NCBI RefSeq assembly: GCF_013170825.1
Contig: NZ_CP033365.1
Location: 4,662,001 to 4,726,000 of the forward strand
DNA length: 64,000 bases
Origin: Mesorhizobium sp. NZP2298
GTDB taxonomy: Bacteria; Pseudomonadota; Alphaproteobacteria; Rhizobiales; Rhizobiaceae
Reading direction: 5' to 3'
Of this stretch, positions 37,352-47,537 are shown piece by piece. The position numbers were made by a program, and so were the translations under genes. Each line of letters begins with the position of its first letter. Position 1 is the first letter of the stretch. The notes beneath the pieces are model-generated. The model was not told where the DNA came from. It saw only the letters and a list, made by a program, of their open reading frames with translations, and did not search any database.

Positions 37352-38452
37352 CTACATCGCGCCGGCTTCGTCCTCAAAACCGTCGTCGCCATTGCCCTCG
37401 GAGCCACCATTCTCGAGGAATTTCTCGGCGATCAGCCCGGCATTCTGTCTCAGCGCCAGTTCGATCTCGCGCGCGGTATCGGGATTGTCGCGCAGGAACA
37501 GTTTTGCATTTTCGCGGCCCTGGCCGAGACGCTGCGAATTGTAGGAGAACCAGGCACCCGACTTCTCGACCACGCCGGCCTTGACGCCGAGGTCGACCAG
37601 CTCGCCGGTCTTGGACACGCCCTCGCCATACATGATGTCGAACTCGACCACCTTGAAGGGCGGCGCCAACTTGTTCTTGACCACCTTGACGCGGGTCTGG
37701 TTGCCGACGACCTCGTCGCGGTCCTTGACCGAGCCGATGCGGCGGATGTCGAGGCGCACCGACGCGTAGAATTTCAGCGCGTTGCCGCCGGTCGTGGTTT
37801 CGGGCGAACCGAACATGACGCCGATCTTCATGCGGATCTGGTTGATGAAGATGACCATGGTGTTGGAGCGCGAGATCGAAGCGGTCAGCTTGCGCAGCGC
37901 CTGGCTCATCAGGCGGGCCTGCAGGCCCGGCAGCGAATCGCCCATCTCGCCCTCGATTTCAGCACGCGGCGTCAGCGCCGCGACCGAATCGACCACCAGC
38001 ACGTCGATGGCGCCGGAACGCACCAGCGTGTCGCAGATCTCCAGCGCCTGCTCGCCAGTGTCAGGCTGCGAGATCAGCAGGTTTTCAAGATCGACACCGA
38101 GCTTGCGGGCATAGACCGGATCGAGCGCATGTTCGGCGTCGACGAAGGCGCAGATGCCGCCCTTCTTCTGGGCTTCGGCCACCGTATGCAGCGCCAGCGT
38201 CGTCTTGCCCGAGCTTTCCGGCCCGTAGATTTCGATGATGCGGCCGCGCGGCAGGCCACCGACACCAAGCGCGATGTCGAGGCCAAGCGACCCGGTCGGT
38301 ACCGTTTCGATCTCGACGACCTGCTCATTCGCGCCGAGCCGCATGATCGAGCCCTTGCCGAAAGCCCGCTCGATTTGCGACAGCGCCGCATCCAGAGCCT
38401 TTGATTTGTCCACTGCCTTATCCTCTACAAGCCGCAAAGAATTCTGAGCCAT
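37352..38452 (-). CDS. recA: Recombinase A
   Basis: A 366-residue RecA, which carries out strand exchange and triggers LexA self-cleavage. Walker [10 protein letters not shown] is at residues 77-85; the [20 protein letters not shown] start, the [20 protein letters not shown] block and the [22 protein letters not shown]-binding loop follow. A charged C-terminus ends EDEAGAM. A LexA-like box lies 59-73 bases upstream. Confidence 0.98.
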   Translation of the reverse strand: MAQNSLRLVEDKAVDKSKALDAALSQIERAFGKGSIMRLGANEQVVEIETVPTGSLGLDIALGVGGLPRGRIIEIYGPESSGKTTLALHTVAEAQKKGGICAFVDAEHALDPVYARKLGVDLENLLISQPDTGEQALEICDTLVRSGAIDVLVVDSVAALTPRAEIEGEMGDSLPGLQARLMSQALRKLTASISRSNTMVIFINQIRMKIGVMFGSPETTTGGNALKFYASVRLDIRRIGSVKDRDEVVGNQTRVKVVKNKLAPPFKVVEFDIMYGEGVSKTGELVDLGVKAGVVEKSGAWFSYNSQRLGQGRENAKLFLRDNPDTAREIELALRQNAGLIAEKFLENGGSEGNGDDGFEDEAGAM

Positions 38453-38510
38453 GATACATCACCCCTTGGTCGTCAATGAAGGCCGGACAATCCGTAATCC
38501 CTGGCATTTT

Positions 38511-38525
38511 GTACCTTTTTTGTTC
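38511..38525. promoter_or_regulatory. LexA-box-like site upstream of recA
   Basis: GTAC-CTTTTTT-GTTC on the plus strand matches the alphaproteobacterial LexA box (GTTC-N7-GTTC) except for one base in one half (GTAC for GTTC). It lies 59-73 bases upstream of the recA ATG, a sensible place for an SOS operator. Confidence 0.55.
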
Positions 38526-38732
38526 TCATTTGGCAAGAGGCAACAACCTTTTGAAAAATAAACGATATCCGGGTTTGTTCTTTTTTCGTCCCAGAAACGC
38601 GACAGCAACCCGCCTCCCATTAGACCAGCCGGCGCCGTTGTCCTGGCCTGCCGAATCGCTGCCTTGCATGCGAAGCTCTGCCGCGCAGCCTAGCGCTTGT
38701 GCGGCTGCAACAACAAAGGTCATATCGCCGCC

Positions 38733-39677
38733 ATGGTGAAATCCGCAAAGATACTGGCCGTGGGCGGGGCCCATATCGACCGGCGCGGCCAGGTGTCCGG
38801 CCACTACGTGCCGGCCGCGTCCAACCCCGGCACGATGCGCGAGGATGTCGGCGGCGGCGTCTTCAACGCGCTACGCAGCACAGTGCTGCGCGGCATCTCC
38901 GCTTCGCTGCTTTCGATGCGGGGCGGCGATGCGGCGGGCGACACCGTTTCACGCGCCATAGCGAAGGCAGGGATTGCCGATCTGTCAGCGGTGTTCCTTG
39001 ACCGCACGACACCGAGCTATACCGCGTTGATCGATCGCGAAGGCGAGTTGATCGTCGGCTTTGCCGACATGGCGCTGTACGATCTGGCGTTTCCCAAGCA
39101 GATCCGCCGATCCAAGGTGCGGGAGGCGATCTTGGCCGCCGACGCCATCCTGTGTGACGCCAATCTGCCATCGGCGGCACTGGAGCGACTGGTTTTGCTT
39201 GCCGCCGGCAAGCCCATATTCGCCATTGCCATTTCGCCGGCCAAGATCGTGCGCCTGAAGCCGGTGCTCGACAATCTGGCCGTCGTCTTCATGAACCAGC
39301 GCGAGGCCCTCGCGCTGGCATGCCTGGACGGCGGGGCTTCCCAGCGGGGCATCGTTGACGGTTTGAAGCGCGCCGGCCTCACCAGCGCGGTGGTCACGGC
39401 GGGCAGCGGCCCGGTGCTGGGTTTCGATCGTGACGGCATGTTTGCCATCATGCCGCCGGCCCCGAGGAAGGTTGTGGACGTCACCGGCGCGGGAGATGCG
39501 CTGGCGGGGGCAACGGTCGCCGCCTTGCTGCGCGGCATGCCCTTGCGGGCGGCATTGCGGGAAGGAGTCGCGGCGGCAACGCTGGCCATCGAGAGCGCCG
39601 ACGCCGTTCCCGATTTTACCGCGGCGGCCTTCATGGAAGCGCTGGCCCTTGTGCCCGATGTGCAGGAAGTGGCATGA
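38733..39677 (+). CDS. psuK: PfkB-family kinase, probable pseudouridine kinase
   Basis: A 314-residue ribokinase-fold kinase with the PfkB end signature TGAGDALAGA (catalytic Asp255) and an N-terminal substrate block NPGTMREDVGGGVFNALRST. It is followed 74 bases later by psuG, and this pairing is the pseudouridine breakdown route: PsuK makes pseudouridine 5'-phosphate, which PsuG cleaves. The start is at the ATG at 38733; a TTG twelve codons upstream is less likely. Confidence 0.8.
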   Translation: MVKSAKILAVGGAHIDRRGQVSGHYVPAASNPGTMREDVGGGVFNALRSTVLRGISASLLSMRGGDAAGDTVSRAIAKAGIADLSAVFLDRTTPSYTALIDREGELIVGFADMALYDLAFPKQIRRSKVREAILAADAILCDANLPSAALERLVLLAAGKPIFAIAISPAKIVRLKPVLDNLAVVFMNQREALALACLDGGASQRGIVDGLKRAGLTSAVVTAGSGPVLGFDRDGMFAIMPPAPRKVVDVTGAGDALAGATVAALLRGMPLRAALREGVAAATLAIESADAVPDFTAAAFMEALALVPDVQEVA

Positions 39678-39751
39678 GACCGGCAAATTCATAATACCGG
39701 AGTGCCGCCGCGCGTCTTGATGGATGCACGCACATCGGTTGGAGATCAGAG

Positions 39752-40669
39752 ATGACGCCAGAGACCGCACGCCCCTTCATCGATATCCACGAGCCGGTGG
39801 CGCAAGCCCTGACCGCCGGCCGGCCGGTGGTGGCGCTGGAAAGCACCATCATCACCCATGGCATGCCCTACCCCGACAATGGCGCCATGGCGGCCGATGT
39901 CGAGAAGATCATCAGCGACGGAGGTGCCGTGCCGGCAACGATCGCCGTGATTGGCGGCCGCATCAAGATCGGCCTTTCCGACGGCGAACGCGAATCGCTG
40001 GCCATGACCGGCGACGCCATGAAGCTGTCGCGCGCCGACCTCGGCTTCGCCGCCGCGCAAGGGCGCACCGGGGGCACCACGGTCGCCGCGACGATGATCG
40101 CCGCCCATATGGTCGGGATAAAAGTGTTCGCCACCGGCGGCATTGGCGGCGTGCACAAGGGCGCTGAAAAGAGCTTTGACATTTCCGCCGACCTCGACGA
40201 ACTGGCGCGCACGCCGGTCATCGTCGTCTCGGCCGGCGCCAAGGCCATCCTCGACATCGAGAAAACGCTGGAAGTGCTGGAGACGCGCGGCGTGCCTGTC
40301 ATCGGCCATGGCTGCGAGACCATGCCCGCCTTCTGGTCGCGGCAGTCGCCGTTCCGCGCGCCTCTCACCTTGTACAAGCCTGAAGACATCGCGCATTTCT
40401 ACCAGACCCGGGCTGCGCTGGGGCTCGGCGGCGGCATGCTGATCGCCAACCCGGTGCCGCAGAACCACGAAATCCCGGCCGAAGAGATGGCGGGCTACAT
40501 CGAAGCAGCGCAAAAGGCCGCCGAGGCTCTGCACGTGACCGGCAAGGCGGTGACGCCGTTCCTGCTATCGAAGATCCTGGAGCTCACCGGCGGCCGCAGC
40601 CTGAAGACCAACATCGCGCTGGTCGAAAACAATGCGAGGCTGGCGGCCGAGATAGCAAAAGCGCTGTAG
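39752..40669 (+). CDS. psuG: Pseudouridine-5'-phosphate glycosidase
   Basis: A 305-residue PsuG that reversibly cleaves the C-C glycosidic bond of pseudouridine 5'-phosphate to uracil and ribose 5-phosphate. Conserved blocks are VVALESTIITHGMPYPDN, the lysine in GGRIKIGL, and VFATGGIGGVHKGAE. Length and motifs are typical. It forms a two-gene operon with the PfkB kinase. Confidence 0.93.
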   Translation: MTPETARPFIDIHEPVAQALTAGRPVVALESTIITHGMPYPDNGAMAADVEKIISDGGAVPATIAVIGGRIKIGLSDGERESLAMTGDAMKLSRADLGFAAAQGRTGGTTVAATMIAAHMVGIKVFATGGIGGVHKGAEKSFDISADLDELARTPVIVVSAGAKAILDIEKTLEVLETRGVPVIGHGCETMPAFWSRQSPFRAPLTLYKPEDIAHFYQTRAALGLGGGMLIANPVPQNHEIPAEEMAGYIEAAQKAAEALHVTGKAVTPFLLSKILELTGGRSLKTNIALVENNARLAAEIAKAL

Positions 40670-40679
40670 GTTCGCGCGG

Positions 40680-41003
40680 CTATTTGCCGGCCCGCCTTCC
40701 GGCCTCATAGGCGCGGCGCGCCCACACCGTCATCTCGTCCGGATCGTCAAAGGCACTGTCGGGAATGCTCCAATAGGGCATCGCGACCAGCTTGCCGTGG
40801 CGCGAGCCGGTATAGGTCCATTGCTTGCAGCCCTCGGCTTCGAACTCGGGCGCGCTTTGCTCGTCGGCCTTCAGCAGCAATTCGCCGCGCAGCACGATGG
40901 CGACGATAACGCCGTCGAAATAGATGCCCTTGCCGCCGAACAGCCTGCGGATGCTGACCGGGCCGAGGCCGGCAAACAGTTCGGCGATGCGTTCATTGTC
41001 CAT
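40680..41003 (-). CDS. TfoX N-terminal domain protein
   Basis: A 107-residue protein formed by the TfoX N-terminal domain only: IRRLFGGKGIYFDGVIVAIV, then a lysine-containing LLLKAD and a C-terminal AMPYWSIPDSAFDD. The full TfoX/Sxy regulator of competence has a second domain that is absent, so a competence role should not be assumed. Convergent with psuG. Confidence 0.85.
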   Translation of the reverse strand: MDNERIAELFAGLGPVSIRRLFGGKGIYFDGVIVAIVLRGELLLKADEQSAPEFEAEGCKQWTYTGSRHGKLVAMPYWSIPDSAFDDPDEMTVWARRAYEAGRRAGK

Positions 41004-41092
41004 GCCGCGATCATGTCACCGGCATTTGACATTGTCATCGCGCAACCAAGATCATGCTGACAGGTTGAGATTATTCCGTCGGAGGTTTTGTC

Positions 41093-41590
41093 ATGCCGCT
41101 TCTGCTCAAGGGATCCTGCCGATGCAACGCCGTGCGTTTCGAGGTGGAAAGCCACACGCCCGTGCCATTCATGCTCTGCTACTGCTCGATCTGCCGCAAG
41201 CAGCAGGGCGGCGGCGGTTTCGCCATCAATCTCGGCGCCGACTACGAAACGCTGAACATCAGGGGCAAGAGGAGCATTGGCGTCTACCGTGCCGAGATCG
41301 AGGACGACGAGCATCCCCATTGCGAGGTTTCGACCGGCGAACGCAATTTCTGCCGCAAATGCGGGTCGGCGCTCTGGCTCTACGATCCGACCTGGCCGGA
41401 ACTGGTGCATCCCTTCGCCTCGGCGATCGACAGCGACCTGCCGAAACCGCCTGAAAAGGTGCATCTGATGCTGAAATACAAGGCGAACTGGGTCGAGCCC
41501 GCGGTCGGCAAGGGCGACAAGGTATTCGATGTCTATCCGGAAGAGTCGATCGCCGACTGGCACAAGCGGACGGGTATGTGGGTGGAGTAG
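41093..41590 (+). CDS. GFA (glutathione-dependent formaldehyde-activating) family protein
   Basis: A 165-residue zinc protein of the GFA/CENP-V family. The expected cysteines are seen in GSCRCNAVRF (Cys9, Cys11), CYCSICRK (29, 31, 34) and FCRKCGS (87, 90), which would hold two zinc ions. Few members have proven formaldehyde activity, so the function is open. Single gene, divergent from tfoX. Confidence 0.85.
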   Translation: MPLLLKGSCRCNAVRFEVESHTPVPFMLCYCSICRKQQGGGGFAINLGADYETLNIRGKRSIGVYRAEIEDDEHPHCEVSTGERNFCRKCGSALWLYDPTWPELVHPFASAIDSDLPKPPEKVHLMLKYKANWVEPAVGKGDKVFDVYPEESIADWHKRTGMWVE

Positions 41591-41623
41591 TGTTCTTCGC
41601 GCTGTAAACTGGGCGAAGGAAGA

Positions 41624-42004
41624 TCAGGCCGAGGCGCGTGCCTCTGCCAGCGCCTTGAGATCAGCCGGCTTCAGTTCGACGGACTCACCGCAGCCGCAGG
41701 CCGAACTCTGGTTGGGGTTGTGGAAGGTGAAGCCGGTGCGCAGCGTCGTCTGCTCGAAATCCATCTCGGTGCCGAACAGGAAAAGGGCTGCCTCCGGCGC
41801 GACATAGACATGGGCGCCGTCGCGCTCGATGTGGTCGTCCTTGGTATTGGGCTCGGTCACCAGATCGACCGTGTATTCCATGCCGGCGCAGCCGCCCTTC
41901 TTGATGCCGAGGCGAATGCCATGCGCATTGTCACGGGTAGCCACGATCTCGCGTACCCGGTCGGCGGCCTTTTCGGTCATCGTGATGACGGCGAAGCGTC
42001 CCAT
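41624..42004 (-). CDS. sufA: A-type iron-sulfur carrier SufA
   Basis: A 126-residue A-type carrier. The three ligand cysteines are Cys39 in KKGGCAGMEY and Cys103, Cys105 in SACGCGES. It receives clusters from SufBCD and passes them to apoproteins. As last gene of the suf run it ends the operon sufB-C-D-S-T-A. The ATG at 42004 gives the typical short N-terminus and has a fair ribosome binding site. Confidence 0.88.
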   Translation of the reverse strand: MGRFAVITMTEKAADRVREIVATRDNAHGIRLGIKKGGCAGMEYTVDLVTEPNTKDDHIERDGAHVYVAPEAALFLFGTEMDFEQTTLRTGFTFHNPNQSSACGCGESVELKPADLKALAEARASA

Positions 42005-42106
42005 TCTCTTTCCTTCTCCATTCCATGCAGGTTCAAGGCCTGCCGAATGATTCCTCACCTAAAATGGTGAAGTTTTACCACCGGCGCAAGTGTACCGGTC
42101 CCGACA

Positions 42107-42508
42107 CTAGTACCAGCCCACCGCCACCTGTGCCTCTTCCGACATGCGGTCGGGCGACCAGGGCGGGTCGAAGGTCATGTTGACCTCGACGCCGGACACG
42201 CCTTCGACGGCGCCGACGGCGTTCTCCACCCAGCCAGGCATCTCGCCGGCGACCGGGCAGCCTGGTGCGGTCAGTGTCATGTCGATCTTGACCGAGCGGT
42301 CGTCCTCTATGTCGATCTTGTAGACGAGGCCAAGCTCATAGATGTCGGCCGGGATTTCCGGATCATAGACCGTCTTCAGCGCCGAGACGATATCGTCGGT
42401 CAGCCGCGCCAGTTCGTCGGCGGGAATAGCCGAGGCCGATACGATGCCATTTGCAGCCGGCTCCGGTGCGGTCTCTGCGGTCGTGCTCACATCGTCCATG
42501 GTCGTCAT
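42107..42508 (-). CDS. sufT: SUF-associated MIP18/SufT-like assembly protein
   Basis: A 133-residue protein with a MIP18 (DUF59) domain: ALKTVYDPEIPADIYELGLV then LTLTAPGCPVAGEMP, whose cysteine is a likely cluster ligand. SufT-like proteins help deliver iron-sulfur clusters. The ATG at 42508 overlaps the sufS stop (TGATG); a GTG one codon earlier is also possible. An acidic, low-complexity N-terminus of about 30 residues precedes the domain. Confidence 0.88.
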   Translation of the reverse strand: MTTMDDVSTTAETAPEPAANGIVSASAIPADELARLTDDIVSALKTVYDPEIPADIYELGLVYKIDIEDDRSVKIDMTLTAPGCPVAGEMPGWVENAVGAVEGVSGVEVNMTFDPPWSPDRMSEEAQVAVGWY

Positions 42509-43755
42509 CACCCAAAGAACTTTCGCGCTTTTTCAAGCGCCTCGGCCAAAGCGTCGACTTCGGCCCTGGTATTATACATGCCGAACGATGCCCTGCATGT
42601 GGAGGTTACGCCAAAGCGTTTCAACAGCGGCTGGGCACAATGGGTGCCTGCCCGCACTGCAACGCCCTGCCTGTCTATCACCATCGACACGTCATGGGCA
42701 TGAATGCCTTGCAGTTCGAACGAGATGATGGCGCCCTTGCCCGGCGCGTCGCCGAAGATGCGCAGCGAGTTGATGGCGCGCAGCCGCTCATGCGCGTAAG
42801 TCTTGAGGTCTTCCTCATGTGCAGCAATGCGCTCGCGGCCGATCTTTTCCATGTAGTCGAGGGCAGCACCCAGCCCGATCGCCTGGACGATCGGCGGCGT
42901 GCCGGCCTCGAAGCGATGCGGCGGCTCGTTGTAGGTGACAATGTCCTCCGTCACCTCCTCGATCATCTCGCCGCCGCCCATGAAGGGCCGCATGCCGGCG
43001 AGAATGTCCTTCTTGCCGTAGAGCACGCCGATGCCCGAGGGACCGTAGACCTTGTGGCCGGTGAAGACGAAGAAGTCACAGTCGAGATCCTGCACGTCGA
43101 TTGGCATGTGCACGGCGCTCTGGCTGCCGTCGACGAGTACGGGAATGCCTCGCGCATGCGCGATGCGCACGATCTCCTTGATCGGCGTCACCGTGCCCAG
43201 CGCATTCGACATCTGGGTGATGGCGACGAGCTTGGTGCGGTCAGTCAGCCGCTTCTCGAATTCCTCGATATGGAAGACGCCGAGATCGTCGACCGGCACC
43301 CAAACCAGTTTGGCTCCTTGCCGCTCGCGGATGAAATGCCAGGGAACGATGTTGGAGTGGTGCTCCATGATCGACAGCACGATCTCGTCGCCCTCGCCGA
43401 TATTGGGCATGCCATAGCCATAGGCGACCGTGTTGATCGCCGAGGTCGTGTTCGAGGTGAAAACGATGTTGTCGGTGCTCGGTGCATTCAGGAAGCGGCG
43501 TACAGTCTCACGCGCTTTTTCATAAGCGTCGGTCGCCGCGTTGGACAGGAAATGCAGGCCGCGGTGGACGTTGGCATACTCCTGCGAATAGGCGTGCTGG
43601 ATCGTATCCAGCACCACCTGCGGCTTCTGCGCCGAGGCGCCATTGTCGAGATAGACCAGCTTCTTGCCGTAGACTTCCCGCGACAGGATCGGGAAGTCGC
43701 GACGGATCGCCTCGACGTCGTAGAAATCTCCGATCTTGCCTGGAGCGTTCATCAT
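42508..43755 (-). CDS. sufS: SufS cysteine desulfurase
   Basis: A 415-residue type II, PLP-dependent cysteine desulfurase that supplies sulfur to SufBCD. The PLP lysine is Lys235 in FTGHKVYGPSGIG, and the catalytic cysteine is Cys373 in RAGTHCAQPLL. No sufE gene is visible in this cluster. The gene begins 1 base after the sufD stop. Confidence 0.95.
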   Translation of the reverse strand: MMNAPGKIGDFYDVEAIRRDFPILSREVYGKKLVYLDNGASAQKPQVVLDTIQHAYSQEYANVHRGLHFLSNAATDAYEKARETVRRFLNAPSTDNIVFTSNTTSAINTVAYGYGMPNIGEGDEIVLSIMEHHSNIVPWHFIRERQGAKLVWVPVDDLGVFHIEEFEKRLTDRTKLVAITQMSNALGTVTPIKEIVRIAHARGIPVLVDGSQSAVHMPIDVQDLDCDFFVFTGHKVYGPSGIGVLYGKKDILAGMRPFMGGGEMIEEVTEDIVTYNEPPHRFEAGTPPIVQAIGLGAALDYMEKIGRERIAAHEEDLKTYAHERLRAINSLRIFGDAPGKGAIISFELQGIHAHDVSMVIDRQGVAVRAGTHCAQPLLKRFGVTSTCRASFGMYNTRAEVDALAEALEKARKFFG

Positions 43756-43756
43756 T

Positions 43757-45025
43757 TCACCCGTGCGTCAAAAACCAATCGTCCAGTCTTGCTTCCAGCG
43801 CCTCGACGATCGCCTCGTCATCCAGTTCCTCGATCACCTCGGCGACGAACGCCTTGACCAGCAGGCCACGGGCCGACTTCTCGTCGACGCCGCGCGCCAT
43901 CAGGTAGAACAGATGGTCGTGGTCGATCTCGGTGACGGTCGCGCCATGGCCGCAGACGACGTCGTCGGCGAAGATTTCGAGCTCCGGCTTGGTCGAGAAC
44001 TCACCATCGTCAGACAGAAGCAGAGTGTTGCAAGCCATCTTGGCGTTGGTCTTCTGCGCATATTGGTGGACGTTGATACGGCCCTGGAAAACGCCGCGCG
44101 CCTTGCCCGTCACCACGTTGCGGATGATCTCGGTCGAGGTCGTGTGCGGCACAGCGTGGTCGAGCACCATCGTCACGTCGCTGTGGGTATCGCCGGCCAG
44201 CAGGTTGATGCCGCGCAGCTTGAAGTCGGCGCCTTCGCCCGTCGTCCTGACCATGACCTCCTGGCGCACAAGCTTGCCGCCGGCGTTCATCACGAACAGC
44301 GTCAGCTTCGCATTCTTGCCGATATGGGCCTTGAACTGCGCCAGATGGGTCGCCGTCTCCGGCTGTTCCTGGACGATCAGCCACGTCACCTCGGCACCCT
44401 CACCCAGCACAAGCTGGCTGACCGAACTGACCAGGGCAGCCCCGTCTCCCGCCTGACGCTCGACGATGACCGCCTTGGCCCCGGCACCGACACGCACCGG
44501 CAGACGCACATGGGTCTGGCCGCCGGCCTGCACATTCTGCAGTTCGATCGGCTTTTCGAGTTCCGCGCCATCGGCGATGTCGACAAAATAGCCGTCGGCA
44601 ACGAAGGCGGTGTTCAGCGCACCGATCGCATCGTCGCTGCCATAGGGGTCGAGGCCCGGCGCAATGCTGCCATCAATCAGCTTTTCCGACAGGCGCTGGA
44701 CGGTGACGCCTTCGATATCAGGCGTCTTCGCGTCGGACTTGCCGTTCAGGATCGCCAACACCGCGGAGCCTTCGACGATCGGCGCAACGGCTTTTGCCGC
44801 TGCGGCCGGGTCGAAGTCCGGCACCGCATTCAACAGCCGGCGCAGGTCCGTGTAGTGCCAGGATTCGATACGCCGCGTCGGCAGGCCGTGCTTGATCGCC
44901 TCGATCGCGTCGTCGCGCTTCAGCATCACCGCGCCGTCGCCCGGCAGCAGCGACAACCGGTCGCCGAACGCGTCGATCAACGCGGTTTCGGCCGGTGTCC
45001 GCTGCGGTTGTGTGTGCATATTCAT
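43757..45025 (-). CDS. sufD: SufD, iron-sulfur scaffold subunit
   Basis: A 422-residue SufD that forms the SufBC2D scaffold. Its conserved beta-helix core includes VMVRTTGEGADFKLRGINLL and NAKMACNTLLLSDDGEFSTK, with a C-terminal CGHGATVTEIDHDHLFYLMA containing the histidine important for assembly. I chose the ATG at 45025 (MNMHTQPQR), which lies 8 bases from an AAGG; an ATG at 45049 is in frame and only 1 base after sufC. Confidence 0.93.
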   Translation of the reverse strand: MNMHTQPQRTPAETALIDAFGDRLSLLPGDGAVMLKRDDAIEAIKHGLPTRRIESWHYTDLRRLLNAVPDFDPAAAAKAVAPIVEGSAVLAILNGKSDAKTPDIEGVTVQRLSEKLIDGSIAPGLDPYGSDDAIGALNTAFVADGYFVDIADGAELEKPIELQNVQAGGQTHVRLPVRVGAGAKAVIVERQAGDGAALVSSVSQLVLGEGAEVTWLIVQEQPETATHLAQFKAHIGKNAKLTLFVMNAGGKLVRQEVMVRTTGEGADFKLRGINLLAGDTHSDVTMVLDHAVPHTTSTEIIRNVVTGKARGVFQGRINVHQYAQKTNAKMACNTLLLSDDGEFSTKPELEIFADDVVCGHGATVTEIDHDHLFYLMARGVDEKSARGLLVKAFVAEVIEELDDEAIVEALEARLDDWFLTHG

Positions 45026-45050
45026 CAGTTTGACCTTGCCTTCTGGCATC

Positions 45051-45806
45051 TCACGCGGCTTCGCCGATCACGCCGGCATAGCCGTTGGCTTCGAGGTCGA
45101 GCGCCAGCGACTTGTCGCCGGACTTGATGACCTGGCCCTTGTAGAGCACGTGCACGCTGTCGGGCACGATGTGTTCGAGCAGGCGCTGATAGTGGGTGAT
45201 GACCAGGAAAGCACGGTCCGGCGCGCGCAAAGCGTTGACGCCGTCGGAAACGATCTTGAGCGCGTCGATATCGAGGCCGGAATCGGTCTCGTCGAGCACG
45301 CAGAGTTTTGGCTCCAGCAGCTTCATCTGCAGGATCTCGGCGCGCTTCTTTTCGCCGCCGGAGAAGCCGACGTTGAGCGGCCGCTTCAGCATAGCCATGT
45401 CCATGCTGAGAGAGGCGGCGGCTTCCTTCACGCGCTTCAGGAATTCCGGGATCTTCAGGGGCTCCTCGCCGCGCGCCTTGCGCTGCTCGTTCATGGCCAC
45501 TTTCAGGAATTCCATGGTCGCCACGCCCGGTATCTCCATCGGATACTGGAAAGCGAGGAAGATGCCCGACGTCGCGCGCTCGGCCGGATCCATTTCGAGG
45601 ATCGACTGGCCATTGTACAGGATGTCGCCTTCGGTCACCTCATAGTCCTCGCGGCCGGCGAGGATGTAGGACAACGTCGATTTGCCCGAGCCGTTCGGGC
45701 CCATGATCGCGGCGACCTCGCCGGCTTTCACCGTCAGGTTCAGGCCGCGGATGATTTCGGTGCCGTCATCGACGATGCGGGCGTGCAGGTTCTTGATTTC
45801 AAGCAT
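45051..45806 (-). CDS. sufC: SufC, iron-sulfur assembly ATPase
   Basis: A 251-residue ABC-type ATPase that powers the SufBCD complex. Walker A GPNGSGKST is at residues 36-44, the signature is FSGGEKKRAEILQM, and Walker B is LCVLDETDSGLD. It is cytoplasmic and has no membrane partner. It lies between sufB and sufD in the operon. Confidence 0.97.
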   Translation of the reverse strand: MLEIKNLHARIVDDGTEIIRGLNLTVKAGEVAAIMGPNGSGKSTLSYILAGREDYEVTEGDILYNGQSILEMDPAERATSGIFLAFQYPMEIPGVATMEFLKVAMNEQRKARGEEPLKIPEFLKRVKEAAASLSMDMAMLKRPLNVGFSGGEKKRAEILQMKLLEPKLCVLDETDSGLDIDALKIVSDGVNALRAPDRAFLVITHYQRLLEHIVPDSVHVLYKGQVIKSGDKSLALDLEANGYAGVIGEAA

Positions 45807-45833
45807 TCTTTTGTTTCCTGAATATCTGTCCGG

Positions 45834-47351
45834 TCAGCCGACCGAGCCCTCAAGCGAGATGCCGATCAGCTTCTGCGCCTCGACGGCGAACTCCATCGGC
45901 AGTTGCTGGATGACATCCTTGACGAAGCCGTTGACGATCAACGCGATGGCTTCCTCTTCGGGAATGCCGCGCTGCATGACGTAGAACTTCTGGTCCTCGG
46001 AAATCTTGGACGTCGTCGCCTCGTGCTCGAACTGCGCCGTCGAGTTCTTGGCTTCCATGTACGGCACGGTGTGCGCGCCGCACTGGTCGCCGATCAGCAG
46101 GGAGTCACAGTTGGTGAAGTTGCGGGCGTTGGTCGCCTTGCGGTGCGCGGAAACCTGGCCGCGATAGGTGTTCTGCGAGAAGCCGGCGGCGATGCCCTTG
46201 GAGATGATGCGGCTCGACGTGTTCTTGCCGAGATGGATCATCTTGGTGCCGCTGTCGACCTGCTGGTAGCCGTTCGACACGGCGATCGAATAGAACTCGC
46301 CGGAGGAATCGTCGCCGCGCAGGATGCAGCTCGGATATTTCCAGGTGATCGCCGAGCCGGTTTCGACCTGCGTCCACGAGATCTTCGAGCGGTCGCCACG
46401 GCAGTCGCCACGCTTGGTGACGAAATTGTAGATGCCGCCCTTGCCCTCGGCATCGCCGGGGTACCAGTTCTGCACCGTCGAATATTTGATCTCGGCATCG
46501 TCGAGCGCCACGAGTTCGACCACCGCGGCATGCAGCTGGTTCTCGTCGCGCTGCGGCGCGGTGCAGCCTTCGAGATAGGAGACGTAAGCCCCCTCCTCGG
46601 CGATGATCAGCGTGCGCTCGAACTGGCCGGTGTTCTTCTCGTTCATGCGGAAATAGGTCGACAGCTCCATCGGGCAGCGAACGCCCTTGGGTACGAAGAC
46701 GAACGAGCCGTCGGTGAAGACGGCCGAATTCAGCGTGGCGTAAAAATTGTCCGATGTCGGCACCACCGATCCGAGATATTTCTGGACCAGTTCCGGATGC
46801 TCGCGGATGGCTTCCGAGATCGAGCAGAAGATCACGCCGGCCTGCGCCAGTTCCTTCTTGAAGGTGGTGACGACCGAAACGGAATCGAACACCGCGTCGA
46901 CAGCCACACGGCCCGACTTGTAGACATTGTCGCTAGGCTCCTCGAGATCGGAGGCATCGGTCTTCTGCACGCCAGCGAGGATCTCCTGCTCCTTAAGCGG
47001 AATGCCGAGCTTCTCGTAAACCTTCAAGAGTTCGGGATCGACATCGCTGAGCGACGATGGGCCAGGCGTGCTCTTGGGCGCCGCGTAATAGTAGATGTCC
47101 TGGAAATCGATCTTTGGATAGTGGACGCGCGCCCAGGTCGGCTCTTCCAGCGTCAGCCAGCGCCGATAGGCTTCCAGGCGCCATTCCAGCATCCAGGACG
47201 GTTCGTCCTTCTTGGCCGAAATGAAACGGATGATGTCTTCGCTCAGGCCCTTGGGGGCCTTGTCGACTGCGATTTCCGTCTGGAATCCGTATTTGTATTG
47301 GTCGACGTCGATCTTTCGGACCCGATCGATCGTGTCCTGCACAGCAGGCAT
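45834..47351 (-). CDS. sufB: SufB, iron-sulfur scaffold subunit
   Basis: A 505-residue SufB, the main scaffold on which new clusters are built. Visible are the [20 protein letters not shown] start, [32 protein letters not shown], and the C-terminal [20 protein letters not shown] with a probable ligand cysteine. It is the first gene of the suf operon; its promoter should be in 47352-47537. I see no sure IscR or RirA box there. Confidence 0.96.
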   Translation of the reverse strand: MPAVQDTIDRVRKIDVDQYKYGFQTEIAVDKAPKGLSEDIIRFISAKKDEPSWMLEWRLEAYRRWLTLEEPTWARVHYPKIDFQDIYYYAAPKSTPGPSSLSDVDPELLKVYEKLGIPLKEQEILAGVQKTDASDLEEPSDNVYKSGRVAVDAVFDSVSVVTTFKKELAQAGVIFCSISEAIREHPELVQKYLGSVVPTSDNFYATLNSAVFTDGSFVFVPKGVRCPMELSTYFRMNEKNTGQFERTLIIAEEGAYVSYLEGCTAPQRDENQLHAAVVELVALDDAEIKYSTVQNWYPGDAEGKGGIYNFVTKRGDCRGDRSKISWTQVETGSAITWKYPSCILRGDDSSGEFYSIAVSNGYQQVDSGTKMIHLGKNTSSRIISKGIAAGFSQNTYRGQVSAHRKATNARNFTNCDSLLIGDQCGAHTVPYMEAKNSTAQFEHEATTSKISEDQKFYVMQRGIPEEEAIALIVNGFVKDVIQQLPMEFAVEAQKLIGISLEGSVG

Positions 47352-47537
47352 ATGCGTTCTCCATCCACGCCGGGGTCAAGGCCCGACAGTTTTCAAACTA
47401 TGGCACCGCCGATATGAACGCCGAAGAAGCGCTCGCGGCAGCGTAAGTTCCATATAGTGCGCCTCGACCGGAAATTCACCCGGCCAGTATGAAACGCACG
47501 GCTCTACCAGGCCGAAAAGCCCAAAATCGTCCAACCG

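Noticed and set aside
42055..42070. Short hairpin TCACC-TAAAAT-GGTGA between sufA and sufT
   Set aside because: Only five base pairs within an operon; too weak to call a terminator or regulatory element.
45903..47417. A 504-codon open frame opposite sufB
   Set aside because: Antisense shadow of sufB; composition typical of GC-rich antisense frames.
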